64,000 nucleotides of DNA. Origin: JANLSE01 sp038214135. GTDB taxonomy: Bacteria > Chloroflexota > Chloroflexia > Chloroflexales > Roseiflexaceae. Position numbers and translations under genes: made by a program. A model generated the notes under the pieces. That model ran no database searches. It saw only the letters and a list, made by a program, of their open reading frames with translations, and was not told the origin of the DNA. Shown here one piece after another: positions 1 through 8,267 of this stretch. Location: NCBI GenBank assembly GCA_038214135.1, contig JBBQSD010000006.1, positions 1-64,000 of the forward strand, read 5' to 3'. The number at the start of each line of letters is the position of its first letter. Within the stretch, counting starts at the first letter, position 1.

Positions 1-37
1 GGGGTCCCCGACCCCCCCGTCCGGTCATGGGGCGTTT

Positions 38-122
38 CGCTAACCGCCCTTATGGTCATTGGCGGCAGGGCGGTGTAGGGCGGTGTAGGGCGGCTCGCGA
101 ACCGCCCTTACGGTCATTGGCG
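38..122. repeat. 27 bp direct repeat pair with GGGCGGTGTA units
   Basis: Two near-identical 27 bp copies (38-64 and 96-122, three mismatches) both read through ACCGCCCTTA and GGTCATTGGCG and lie 58 bp apart. Between them GGGCGGTGTA occurs twice in tandem. No coding sense is seen. It resembles the GGGCGGTT-type intergenic repeats also visible around 5450-5475. Confidence 0.7.
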
Positions 123-146
123 TCTGGTGGTGGGCCTTCGAGCGGG

Positions 147-152
147 TATAAT
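147..152 (+). promoter_or_regulatory. TATAAT -10 box candidate before the SUFU-family gene
   Basis: A perfect TATAAT lies 37 bp before the first possible start codon. No convincing -35 hexamer stands 16-18 bp upstream, so this rests on the -10 match alone. Confidence 0.35.
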
Positions 153-189
153 AGAAGCATATGGATGTTCTGAAGTAATATTCTGAAGT

Positions 190-906
190 ATGGATATTGG
201 CATAATGAATGAGGCGCAACAGGGTGGGCCGGGGCAGCCGCCGCAGGTTTCGTATGAGCAGCAGTTCAATACGCTGATGGAGGAGCACCGCGCAAATGGT
301 GATCCAACGGTGTTTGTGTTTGATACATATCTCCGCTGGAAGGGCGTTCCGCTGAATGGTGCGCGCCTGAAGGGTGATCACGAGCATCTTTCGCGCTATT
401 TTAGCGTGCTGGAATTCCCTGGAACGGTTGATTTTCGGGTGTATGGCACACTGGGGGCCAGCCGGACGGTTATTCCGGGCAGTGCTGCCAGCTTTGGCAA
501 TACGCATGGCGTTCGCTATGAATACCTGATCCATGCTGATCCAACGCACGAGGATGCAATCATTGATCTGTTGTTGTTGGTAGCGGAATTCCCCTATAAG
601 GAGATGGTCGAGTACCAGCCTGGTTTTGTGTTGCCGATTGGCGAGCCGGTTGTGCTTGGTTCGAATATGGAATATCTGTATTTTACATACCCGTATCTTG
701 ATGATGCCAGGTTGTATGAGGGCAATCCGTGGGGCCAGATTGATCGCGGGAATGTGTTGATCCACATGTTATGGGTGTTTCCGATCTACCTGAGTGAGTT
801 TCAGTTTCTGCGCCGCCATGGCCCGGATGCCTTTGAAGAAGCGGTGAATGAGCGCCATCGAGCTCGTTATGATGCCTATGATTTTTCGCGTTTGCCGTAT
901 GTGTAA
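190..906 (+). CDS. Suppressor-of-fused (SUFU) domain protein
   Basis: 238-residue soluble protein resembling bacterial suppressor-of-fused family proteins (PF05076). The C-terminal part carries the family-like stretch ending in VFPIYLSEFQFLRRHGPDAF (about residues 195-214), where these proteins usually have an acidic/hydrophobic segment followed by 'G-x-x-A'. Bacterial SUFU proteins are often found as immunity proteins to polymorphic toxins or as orphans. No toxin gene is adjacent here, so the role is open. Two starts are possible (ATG at 190 or 205) and neither has a clear Shine-Dalgarno. It stands alone ahead of the aldolase gene, which has its own ribosome binding site. Confidence 0.7.
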   Translation: MDIGIMNEAQQGGPGQPPQVSYEQQFNTLMEEHRANGDPTVFVFDTYLRWKGVPLNGARLKGDHEHLSRYFSVLEFPGTVDFRVYGTLGASRTVIPGSAASFGNTHGVRYEYLIHADPTHEDAIIDLLLLVAEFPYKEMVEYQPGFVLPIGEPVVLGSNMEYLYFTYPYLDDARLYEGNPWGQIDRGNVLIHMLWVFPIYLSEFQFLRRHGPDAFEEAVNERHRARYDAYDFSRLPYV

Positions 907-1105
907 CGTGAAATAGCCGATAGACCGATAGCCGATAGCCGAAAACGTAATCCAACGGCTGTTGTCAGCGATCAGTGTGTGGCGCAGCCGCATGGACATC
1001 TAATACGAGATTTCAGAACTACAAAACTGCGGAACTGCTTCGCAGCAACCCGGATTATATAGGTTAGCCCGTACTCGTGAGGAAAATAGGTTGAGGAGCC
1101 AATCC

Positions 1106-2143
1106 ATGCCAATCGATCTGCGTAGCGATACAGTAACGTTGCCAAGCCCCGAGATGTGGCGGGCCATGGCCGAGGCCGATCTTGGTGATGATGTGTATGG
1201 GGAAGATCCAACGGTGAATCGGCTGGAGCAATTGGCTGCCGACCGGGTTGGAATGGAGGCGGCGGTCTTTGTGGCAAGCGGCACGATGGGCAATCTGTGT
1301 GCGGTGCTGGCCCATTGTGGCCGTGGCGATGAAGTTCTGCTTGGCGATGAGTCGCATATCTATAACTATGAAGGTGGCGGCGCATCGGCGCTTGGTGGCG
1401 TGGTGTTCCATACGATTGCAACGGCTCCAGATGGAACACTGCCGCTAACAAAACTAGCTGAGGCGATTCGGCCTGCCTATGATGCCCATCAGGCGCTGAC
1501 TGGGCTGATCTGCCTTGAGAATACCCATAACCGCTGTGGTGGGGTGGTTGTGCCGCCAAGCTATATGGCCGAAGTTCAGGCCTTTGCCAAGGCGCAGGGC
1601 ATGCGTGTACATCTGGATGGGGCGCGGGTGTTCAATGCCGCCGTTGCGCTTGGTGGTGATGTGCGCCAGATTACAGCGCATGTGGATAGTGTGAGCTTCT
1701 GCCTTTCCAAAGGGCTATCGGCACCGGTTGGTTCAATGTTGTGTGGTGATGCACAATTGATCGCGCGGGCGCGCCGTATTCGCAAAATGGTTGGTGGCGG
1801 GATGCGCCAGGCTGGTGTGCTGGCTGCCGCTGGCATTATTGCACTCGAACAGATGGTTGATCGGTTGGCCGAGGATCATGCCAATGCGCGCATGCTGGCC
1901 GAGGGGTTGGCAGCCTTCCCAGAGGTACAGATCGATCTGAAGACAGTACAGACCGATATTGTGATTTTTGAACTGGCCGACCCGCAACACACACCAGCGA
2001 ATTTCACACAGGTTCTCGCTCAACACGGCGTGCAGATGAGTGGATTTGGTGGCCGTAGGGTTCGCGCTGTCACACACTATGGGATCGATTCGCACGCAAT
2101 CGAGGAGACGCTGGAGGCGGTGCGGGCGGTGCTGATGACGTGA
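1106..2143 (+). CDS. ltaE: Low-specificity L-threonine aldolase
   Basis: 345-residue PLP enzyme of fold type I that cleaves L-threonine or allo-threonine to glycine and acetaldehyde. The N-terminus has the typical IDLRSDTVTLP signature. The active-site stacking histidine lies in DESHIYNYE (about residue 84), and the PLP lysine in CLSKGLSAPVGS (about residue 202). HLDGAR (169-174) holds the PLP-pyridine aspartate. Length matches the family. The start is set by GAGGAG seven bases upstream of the ATG; an in-frame TTG 15 bp earlier coincides with that ribosome binding site and is not used. It appears monocistronic and is followed by 360 bp of repeats. Confidence 0.93.
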   Translation: MPIDLRSDTVTLPSPEMWRAMAEADLGDDVYGEDPTVNRLEQLAADRVGMEAAVFVASGTMGNLCAVLAHCGRGDEVLLGDESHIYNYEGGGASALGGVVFHTIATAPDGTLPLTKLAEAIRPAYDAHQALTGLICLENTHNRCGGVVVPPSYMAEVQAFAKAQGMRVHLDGARVFNAAVALGGDVRQITAHVDSVSFCLSKGLSAPVGSMLCGDAQLIARARRIRKMVGGGMRQAGVLAAAGIIALEQMVDRLAEDHANARMLAEGLAAFPEVQIDLKTVQTDIVIFELADPQHTPANFTQVLAQHGVQMSGFGGRRVRAVTHYGIDSHAIEETLEAVRAVLMT

Positions 2144-2274
2144 CACGGTGAGGGGGTGACCTTTCAAGTGTAGGGTTTTTGCGCGCAGGCGTCCTGATGC
2201 GCTTTCCCCCGCGCCCCTAACCCCCGCTCCCACGCCAGGGCGCGGGGGAATTGACCTCTTGCAAACCCTTTGCA

Positions 2275-2299
2275 CCCCTCCCCACCGGTGGGGGAGGGG
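2275..2299. repeat. GC-rich hairpin repeat
   Basis: CCCCTCCCCACC is followed directly by GGTGGGGGAGGGG, a near-perfect inverted repeat with one extra G. A related CCACTCCCAGTGGGAG block occurs near 8195. It lies in the 362 bp non-coding stretch 2144-2505 after ltaE. There is no T-run, so it is not a standard terminator. Confidence 0.6.
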
Positions 2300-2392
2300 C
2301 TGGGGAGCGGGGAATGAGCAACGGTCTGAGAAAACCCTTCACCTGAAAGGAGGGGGTGACGCGGTGACGGGGTGATACAGACTACTTTTGAT

Positions 2393-2497
2393 AAGGTGAC
2401 ACGGTGACTACGTGACTAGGTGAAAGTGCTTGATCAACACAGTACTACTTTCAGCAGCAACTGTCACCCGGTCACCTGGTCACGTTGTCACCGTGTC
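2393..2497. repeat. 8-bp-period GTGAC repeats in inverted arrangement
   Basis: The left arm (2393-2424) reads GTGACACG GTGACTAC GTGACTAG GTGA with an exact 8 bp period. The right arm (2459-2497) is the same kind of series on the opposite strand (GTCACCNG/GTCACNNN). The two arms could fold into a long imperfect hairpin downstream of ltaE and of the convergent methyltransferase gene. Further GTGAC units occur at 2139-2160 and 2354-2375. Confidence 0.75.
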
Positions 2498-2505
2498 AGG
2501 AGAAG

Positions 2506-3603
2506 TTAGGGTATCGCGGCGCGGATCTGTTCACGCAGGAAATCAATTGGGCGCAGTATATCGGCATCCTCATACCACCAATGCTCCCAGCCATTACAGC
2601 TTGGCAGGCCACTCACTAATGCGCCAGCAGCATGGATCGAGCCACGGCGGCCATCGGCGAGGCGCAGGGTTGCATCGGCCAGGATTGTGGCGCTGGCAGC
2701 ATTGGTGCGCTGGCCTTTAAAGAATAGTGTTTGGCCTGGTAGCAGCAACCCGCGTTCGAGCAGTGCGCCAAATGGGAGGCGTGGTGCAGCACGTTTGGTT
2801 GGAGCAAACCCGAGTATTTCGGGATCGCCGGTGCCCTCCGGGATTGCCGCAATACGGGCCTGGGCCGCTTCGATATAGGCGCTTTCGCGCTCGATCCCGA
2901 TATAGCGGCGGCCTAATCGGCGGGCAACTGCGCCGGTTGTCCCGGTTCCGAAGAATGGATCGAGAATAATATCGCCGGGGTTGGAACTCGCTAACAGGAC
3001 GCGATAGAGCAGCGCTTCTGGCTTCTGAGTTGCATGCACTTTCAGCCCATCCACCTTTAGGCGTTCTGCGCCAGTGCAGATCGGCAGCGCCCAATCGCTA
3101 CGCATCTGTTTGCCATCGTTGAGTTGCTTCATGGCATGGTAGTTGAAGGTGTAGCGTTTCTGATCGCGGGTCACCTTGGCCCAGATCATGGTCTCGTGGG
3201 CGTTGGTGAAGCGCACGCCGCGAAAATTGGGCATGGGGTTATCCTTGATCCAGACAACATCATTCAAGATCCAGAAGCCAAGATCCTGCATGATCGCGCC
3301 AACCCGATAGATATTATGATAGCTGCCGATCACCCAGATTGCGCCAGTTTCCTTCAGCACCCGCCGACACTCGCCAAGCCATGTGCGGGTGAAGGTATCG
3401 TAGGCTGCAAAATCGTCGAAGCGATCCCATTCGTCATCAACTGCATCAACAAGGCTAGTATCGGGGCGGCGCAATTCCTGGCGGAGTTGCAGATTATAGG
3501 GTGGGTCGGCAAACACAAGATCGATACTGTGATCGGGTAATTCACGCAGGATGGCCAGGCAATCGCCCTGGTAGATATGGTTGAGGAGGAGCTGTTTGGT
3601 CAT
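2506..3603 (-). CDS. CcrM/HinfI-like DNA adenine-N6 methyltransferase (GANTC type) with RAMA domain
   Basis: 365-residue beta-class methyltransferase. Catalytic motif IV DPPY is at residues 33-36, ahead of the AdoMet-binding motif I DPFFGTGTTG (215-224), the order seen in M.HinfI and CcrM. The C-terminal ~80 residues (LLLPGQTLFFKG... to GWEHWWYE) match the RAMA domain found in the CcrM group and needed for DNA binding. The family methylates the adenine of GANTC. No restriction endonuclease gene is adjacent, so it looks like an orphan, regulatory-type enzyme. The start is ATG 3603, 8 bp after the stop of the upstream membrane-protein gene, so the two are probably co-transcribed. Specificity is inferred from family, not shown. 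Confidence 0.9.
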   Translation of the reverse strand: MTKQLLLNHIYQGDCLAILRELPDHSIDLVFADPPYNLQLRQELRRPDTSLVDAVDDEWDRFDDFAAYDTFTRTWLGECRRVLKETGAIWVIGSYHNIYRVGAIMQDLGFWILNDVVWIKDNPMPNFRGVRFTNAHETMIWAKVTRDQKRYTFNYHAMKQLNDGKQMRSDWALPICTGAERLKVDGLKVHATQKPEALLYRVLLASSNPGDIILDPFFGTGTTGAVARRLGRRYIGIERESAYIEAAQARIAAIPEGTGDPEILGFAPTKRAAPRLPFGALLERGLLLPGQTLFFKGQRTNAASATILADATLRLADGRRGSIHAAGALVSGLPSCNGWEHWWYEDADILRPIDFLREQIRAAIP

Positions 3604-3611
3604 AGTTCTTT

Positions 3612-5180
3612 TCACTGCCTTGGGATGCGCAAATAACGTAGACGCCGTACCCAACCGGCACCAAGCAGCAGGAAGATAGCGAGGAGGATGGCACCGACGA
3701 TTGCGATCTCGGTTGGTGTGGTGAACCCTAGCCGATCCCCAACCTGGAATGTGTCGGCGGTGAACGATGAGAGTGCCATGAACATCACCACTTCGCTGAT
3801 GAGCACACTGGTATCGTTGGTCTTCTTGCCCTGCCATTGTAGCCGCATATCGCTATAGTAGGAAAGGAAGAAGTTGAGTTGTTCTACATTGGTGTTGACC
3901 AGTTCTAGTGTGTCGTGAACATCCAGCTCGTGCAGCAGAATCTCGAACTTGCGGCGGGCGTAATCGGCGCGAAATGCAGTTGATGAGACGGCCATGCTGC
4001 GTAGTTCTGGCAGGCTATCGAAGATGTCGGCTAAACTGGTTGCCAGATGATCGATCTCCGCAATCTCAGCACTGGTGAGATCGCCCTGATTGACGCGCCG
4101 CGTAAGTGTTGGTACATACCCAAGCAGGTTGGTGGTGCGGCGCTCGGCTTGCTGAACTTCGGCACGAAAGGCGACGGCGTGTTCGATTCCGCGCACGATT
4201 CCATCCCAATAGCGCTCATAGGCCCGGCCATGCAGTCCCATTGGCCCGCCAACATAGGCGACACCAGCGCCAAGGAGTGGGCAGTAGATCAACGCGCTCT
4301 CGCCCGTGAACAGGCACAGTTCCTCATCCCAGGATGAGATGTCGCGCCCTACCAGTTCGTTGGCCTGGTTGTGGGCATAGCGCGGCAGGCGGCGATGGCC
4401 ATCAAACTCGATCAGGGTTCCTTCCATGAATGCTGCCAGAATCGGTGCATACTCGCGCTTCAGCTCGGCAGGGTTCAGCAGGCGGCTATCGAGCGCTATT
4501 CGGCGCAATATATGGACAATATAGCGATCCAGCCGAACCGGATTGGGTGTGTTGGAACGGCCACCAAAGCGGATCGTTTTGGTATGAATTTCGTCGATCG
4601 GAACGATGATCTGGTTGTTGATCGATGCCAGAAATGCTTCCAGAACAATCATGCCGAGTGCCCATTGGCCCTGTTCGGATGATGGATCATTATCCTGAAG
4701 CTCCAACACGCGCTCACTACAGGCGATCAGTGTTTCGTCCTCGAACGGCAGTTCAAGCAACACCATGGCCAGGCCGCCGCGTGTCAGGCGGATTCGCACC
4801 GTCCAGCGTAGCCAAGCGGATGCTTTGGCAAAGCCAGCCATACGCTCGCGCATGCCCTGATCCCAACCGATCCTGTAGGTCGGAAAGAAATGGTTATCGC
4901 GTAATCGTGAGCGGAAGATCCGCAATGTGTAGGCATCCTGTTCGAGCTGTGCGGCGGCCTCATCTCGGCCAGCGGGCGCTGCTGGATGGAGCATGCGTAG
5001 CGCGGCAGCATATGGCTGCGATCCACGTAGGTGCCGAAAGGCATCGGCATCCTCACTGCGCACAAAGCTGCTCAGGTTGATCACTAATGCCAGGCGGACG
5101 GTGCCGCTGAGGCGCAGTTGTTCTTCGGGGAGTTGTGCGCCATCCGCATTGGTATGATGATGAGCTGGAATGATTGCCAT
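3612..5180 (-). CDS. Hypothetical protein with C-terminal transmembrane segment
   Basis: About 522 residues and not recognised. The body is soluble-looking and rich in charged helices. A hydrophobic segment near the end (EIAIVGAILLAIFLLLGAGW) followed by basic RRLRYLRIPRQ predicts a C-terminal membrane anchor, with the bulk of the protein probably cytoplasmic. The region just before the anchor looks helical and possibly coiled, faintly reminiscent of the membrane-proximal part of RMD1/CorA-like proteins, but no signature motif is present. ATG 5180 is chosen; a GTG at 5192 is equally possible and neither has a strong ribosome binding site. Its stop lies 8 bp before the GANTC methyltransferase start, which suggests a two-gene operon. 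Confidence 0.65.
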   Translation of the reverse strand: MAIIPAHHHTNADGAQLPEEQLRLSGTVRLALVINLSSFVRSEDADAFRHLRGSQPYAAALRMLHPAAPAGRDEAAAQLEQDAYTLRIFRSRLRDNHFFPTYRIGWDQGMRERMAGFAKASAWLRWTVRIRLTRGGLAMVLLELPFEDETLIACSERVLELQDNDPSSEQGQWALGMIVLEAFLASINNQIIVPIDEIHTKTIRFGGRSNTPNPVRLDRYIVHILRRIALDSRLLNPAELKREYAPILAAFMEGTLIEFDGHRRLPRYAHNQANELVGRDISSWDEELCLFTGESALIYCPLLGAGVAYVGGPMGLHGRAYERYWDGIVRGIEHAVAFRAEVQQAERRTTNLLGYVPTLTRRVNQGDLTSAEIAEIDHLATSLADIFDSLPELRSMAVSSTAFRADYARRKFEILLHELDVHDTLELVNTNVEQLNFFLSYYSDMRLQWQGKKTNDTSVLISEVVMFMALSSFTADTFQVGDRLGFTTPTEIAIVGAILLAIFLLLGAGWVRRLRYLRIPRQ

Positions 5181-5473
5181 GCGCTGACTCACAGGGTAGG
5201 CACGAACCCAACTCTGATTATACGCCCTGGCTGCAAGGGGTTAGGAGCGAGAGCCGAGAACCAAGAACCAAGAACCGGTATGAGGCACGCCCGTAGCAGC
5301 ATACGGCAGCGGTGTAGTGGCACGTTGGTTGGATGGGCGAACGATGGCGGAGGTGCCACCGACATTCATTCAAACATGAGACGATCCCATTGTTGTGGGC
5401 ATATACGATACGCCCGTGCGAGATGGGGTTGTGGGTGTATGCGATCGCATTGTGGGCGGTTCACGAATCGCCG
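5181..5473. other. Non-coding stretch with dispersed repeats
   Basis: 293 bp without a supported gene. It holds tandem AGAACCA units (5258-5277) of a kind also seen at 47533-47550, and CGATACGCCC/GTGGGCGGTTCACGAATCGCC-like repeats near 5405-5475. No promoter or terminator was recognised. Confidence 0.5.
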
Positions 5474-7324
5474 CTACGGCTTCTTCTGTGGCGTATAGCC
5501 CAGTTTCTTGATCTGTTTGCGCACGATCTGTTCGTGTTCATCGGGGATGAGCAGCACGGTACGTGTGCCAATGGTTGCGAGTTGCACAATGCCGCGCAGT
5601 GCCGCATTATTGGCCAGTTCCGTCAGCAGATACGGGTCATCGCTCTCGATCAGCGTTGTGCGCCCGCCCTCGCGCAATTTGCCCATGCGGCCAGCCAGAT
5701 CATCAAGGAAGACGCGCACTGTCTGCGGGAATTCGGCCAGGGCCATGCCACTTTTGTGGACGAGAAATTCGCGCACCTGATCGATGTTCAGGCCGTGCTG
5801 TGCGGCATCCATAATGGTATCGCGGTTGAGTTGGTAGACACCCTGGTTGTGGTTTGTACCAATGCGCTCCAGGAATGCGCGATCATTTGGCTGCAATTGT
5901 GTTGGATTGAGGACGACGATATCCAGATTGGGCAGTATTCGTAGCAGTGGTGTGGCTTCGGTGGGCACACGGGTGGGTGGAACGTAGGCCGTGCTGATGC
6001 CCAGAACAAATGCGCCAAGGTTGGTTAGTTTGAAGGCCCATAGGCCATCGTAGCGGCTGATCGGTTCGCCATCAAGACCCTGCACTGTGCCATACTCGTG
6101 TGGCGTTTCTTCGGCGGTTGTGTAGGCAACCTCCACAATCCCCAGTGTTGCGGCATATTCCCACAGCAACACGCGGATATACGAGCCCTGGGCAATATCC
6201 CAATATTGGGTATCGTAGCCAAGCCAGCCATATTCCATTGAATCGCCAACATACAGATTGCTATGCTGGGTGCGTTCGATGATTGGCAGTTGTTCGGCGG
6301 CGCGCATATGGCGCAGCAATTCGCTGAAGCGCACCCATTGGTTTGCTGGATATTCGGCCAGTGCTTCGCCGAGTGTTATGCGGCGGCTGGATGGTTTGCT
6401 TAGCCGAGTGCTTTTAGATTGCTGGCCCTTGATACCACGCAAGCGTGAGAATTCATCGAGGATATCGGTTTTGAGCCAGCGCTCCCAGGCATCGCGGATA
6501 TGTGTCGCATCGACGCGGCCAGCCAGCAGCTTCTCGCCAGCACGAGTCAGTTCCAGCTTACTGCTGCCAGGTGCGGCCCATTTAGCCGCCTGCACCAGCA
6601 GGAGCAGCGCTGTCGGGCGGATAGCCTCATCGGCGCGGGCATATTCGTCATCAAAATAATCGCCGCCGAGCAGCCGTTCGCGCAGGTTGCGTAGTGAGGC
6701 CAGGGTTGGCATACTGGTGCTAGCGCTGACGCTGATCTTGCCCTGGCTGATCAGCGAGAGTGTGGCGGTGAGATCATGAAATATTGCATCTTCGCTCTGT
6801 GAGACGAACAATTCCGGCGTATCGTCCTGGTAGTGTTTGGCTGGGATTGGTGGCGGATCGGCGGTGCCAGTGCGCTTGATTGTTGGTGGTGGCGGGACAA
6901 AGCGCCCAAGCAGGTTTTGCAGATCGCTGGGGATGTATGTGCCCAGTTCGGAATTGGAGCCAAGCACAAGATCAAATGGCGTCGCTTTGCTCCAGCGTGT
7001 TGTTCGATTGCGGCTTTCGCGGATTGTGTGCCAGTTCGTGCCATATTTAGCTTCGATGACGCTATTGTTGAAGCGCCCATCCAGATTATAGATCAGTTCG
7101 GCAATCACCTGTTGCTCGCCGCTCGACATCTGTTCATACAGGCTTTTCAGGGTTTGCACATCGGTGAGCGCGCTGGTGAGTAGCTGAATCAGATCGGCTT
7201 TGCGGGTTGGTGGGTTGCTGACCAACACCAGCGCCCGCTCGGTGAGCAGTGGATTGGTCAATTCGCTGAGGGCTGTGGCGAGGTTGGGCAAGGGCATGAG
7301 TTGCGTGGTTTTTGCTTGCGGCAT
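5474..7324 (-). CDS. Helicase-associated (XPB/Ssl2 N-terminal-like) domain protein
   Basis: 616-residue protein. Its C-terminal third resembles the Helicase_C_3/XPB-Ssl2 N-terminal-type domain (PF13625): LRILPNLDIVVLNPTQLQPN, then YQLNRDTIMDAAQHGLN, then FPQTVRVFLDDLAGRMGKLR. In actinobacteria and Chloroflexi such proteins occur without the helicase motor, and the same holds here: no Walker A or DEAD-type motif is visible. The N-terminal part may contain winged-helix repeats. DNA binding or a repair-associated role is inferred only from family. The start is set by GGAG six bases before ATG 7324; an upstream in-frame ATG at 7351 lacks a ribosome binding site. Confidence 0.7.
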   Translation of the reverse strand: MPQAKTTQLMPLPNLATALSELTNPLLTERALVLVSNPPTRKADLIQLLTSALTDVQTLKSLYEQMSSGEQQVIAELIYNLDGRFNNSVIEAKYGTNWHTIRESRNRTTRWSKATPFDLVLGSNSELGTYIPSDLQNLLGRFVPPPPTIKRTGTADPPPIPAKHYQDDTPELFVSQSEDAIFHDLTATLSLISQGKISVSASTSMPTLASLRNLRERLLGGDYFDDEYARADEAIRPTALLLLVQAAKWAAPGSSKLELTRAGEKLLAGRVDATHIRDAWERWLKTDILDEFSRLRGIKGQQSKSTRLSKPSSRRITLGEALAEYPANQWVRFSELLRHMRAAEQLPIIERTQHSNLYVGDSMEYGWLGYDTQYWDIAQGSYIRVLLWEYAATLGIVEVAYTTAEETPHEYGTVQGLDGEPISRYDGLWAFKLTNLGAFVLGISTAYVPPTRVPTEATPLLRILPNLDIVVLNPTQLQPNDRAFLERIGTNHNQGVYQLNRDTIMDAAQHGLNIDQVREFLVHKSGMALAEFPQTVRVFLDDLAGRMGKLREGGRTTLIESDDPYLLTELANNAALRGIVQLATIGTRTVLLIPDEHEQIVRKQIKKLGYTPQKKP

Positions 7325-7408
7325 AGGTGGCTCCGACAGTATGTGTGGCATGGATCAGGGCAGAAACTAGACTGCTCATGGCTGCATTGTGGACAGGAGC
7401 GTGATTCA

Positions 7409-7440
7409 TCCGCAGATTGCGCAGATTGCGCAGATTGATC
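7409..7440. repeat. CGCAGATT tandem repeat
   Basis: Three tandem units of GCAGATT(G/GC) at the head of the helicase-associated gene. Degenerate copies of the same unit occur near 19475, 29012, 48731 and 53774, always in intergenic DNA. Confidence 0.7.
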
Positions 7441-7452
7441 GGGAGTGCTGAT

Positions 7453-8055
7453 CTACGCATCTTGGTCTGGGTCATCAGGGAGTGAATCAAATCGAATCTT
7501 TTCGTAGATGCTCGCAATCGATAGTGTACAATCGATTGAGCCGAGGCGTACTTCGGATGTGAGATCGGTTATGGCCTCGAATAGCCATAGTTTATCGGTA
7601 TGCCGCACAAAATGTTCGATGAAGATCGAATCCTGTGCAATAACCAGGTATTCTTGAAAACTGTTGATTGTTTGGTATGCCAGAAATTTCTTCCCGCGAT
7701 CATCACGCTCGGTTGATGGCGAAAGTACTTCAACGATCAGCGTGGGATTGGTGAGAATATCTTCCTGATCATCCTCGAACTGGGATGTTTGGCAGGCAAC
7801 GGTGACCTCGGCATACACATATCGTTTGGCCTTTGGAATAGCAATTCGCATATCACTGCCATAAACGGTACAAGATCGCGCATGTAATTGCTGATGAAGG
7901 TTGCTTAACACATTTGCGCTGATGATTGCGTGTGCCCGCGAACTACCTGCTTGCAGGATTACATTGCCATCAACAAACATGTGTTTTTCGGGATGATGAC
8001 GCTCAAAGGCCAAATACTCGGCCGCTGTCCATCGTTTTATGGATTGAAGTGTCAT
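7453..8055 (-). CDS. Uma2 family endonuclease
   Basis: 200-residue DUF820/Uma2 protein with a PD-(D/E)XK nuclease-like fold. Family features are the N-terminal WTAAEYLAFE, the central VYAEVTV strand and PTLIVEVLSPSTERDDRGKK, which carries the E-x(n)-K-type active-site residues. Uma2 proteins are abundant in cyanobacteria and Chloroflexi and their biological role is unsettled. It has no partner gene. ATG 8055 is chosen; a GTG two codons earlier is possible. A second, divergent Uma2 gene lies at 34947-35720. Confidence 0.88.
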   Translation of the reverse strand: MTLQSIKRWTAAEYLAFERHHPEKHMFVDGNVILQAGSSRAHAIISANVLSNLHQQLHARSCTVYGSDMRIAIPKAKRYVYAEVTVACQTSQFEDDQEDILTNPTLIVEVLSPSTERDDRGKKFLAYQTINSFQEYLVIAQDSIFIEHFVRHTDKLWLFEAITDLTSEVRLGSIDCTLSIASIYEKIRFDSLPDDPDQDA

Positions 8056-8267
8056 ATACACTCACGCTGTTTCACTGATCTGCCATTGGCTTGCTGCTGA
8101 TCATACCAGAGGCGGCAACACTGCGCAATTATTATAGTGGGGGAGCGCAGGAGGCAGGAGTCAGAACCGCCCTCACTCCTGCTGCGCTTCCCCACTCCCA
8201 GTGGGAGAGGGGTTAGGGGGAGAGGTCGCCTGCCGCGCGCAGCGGCATCTAGCGCAGCGCCAGATGA

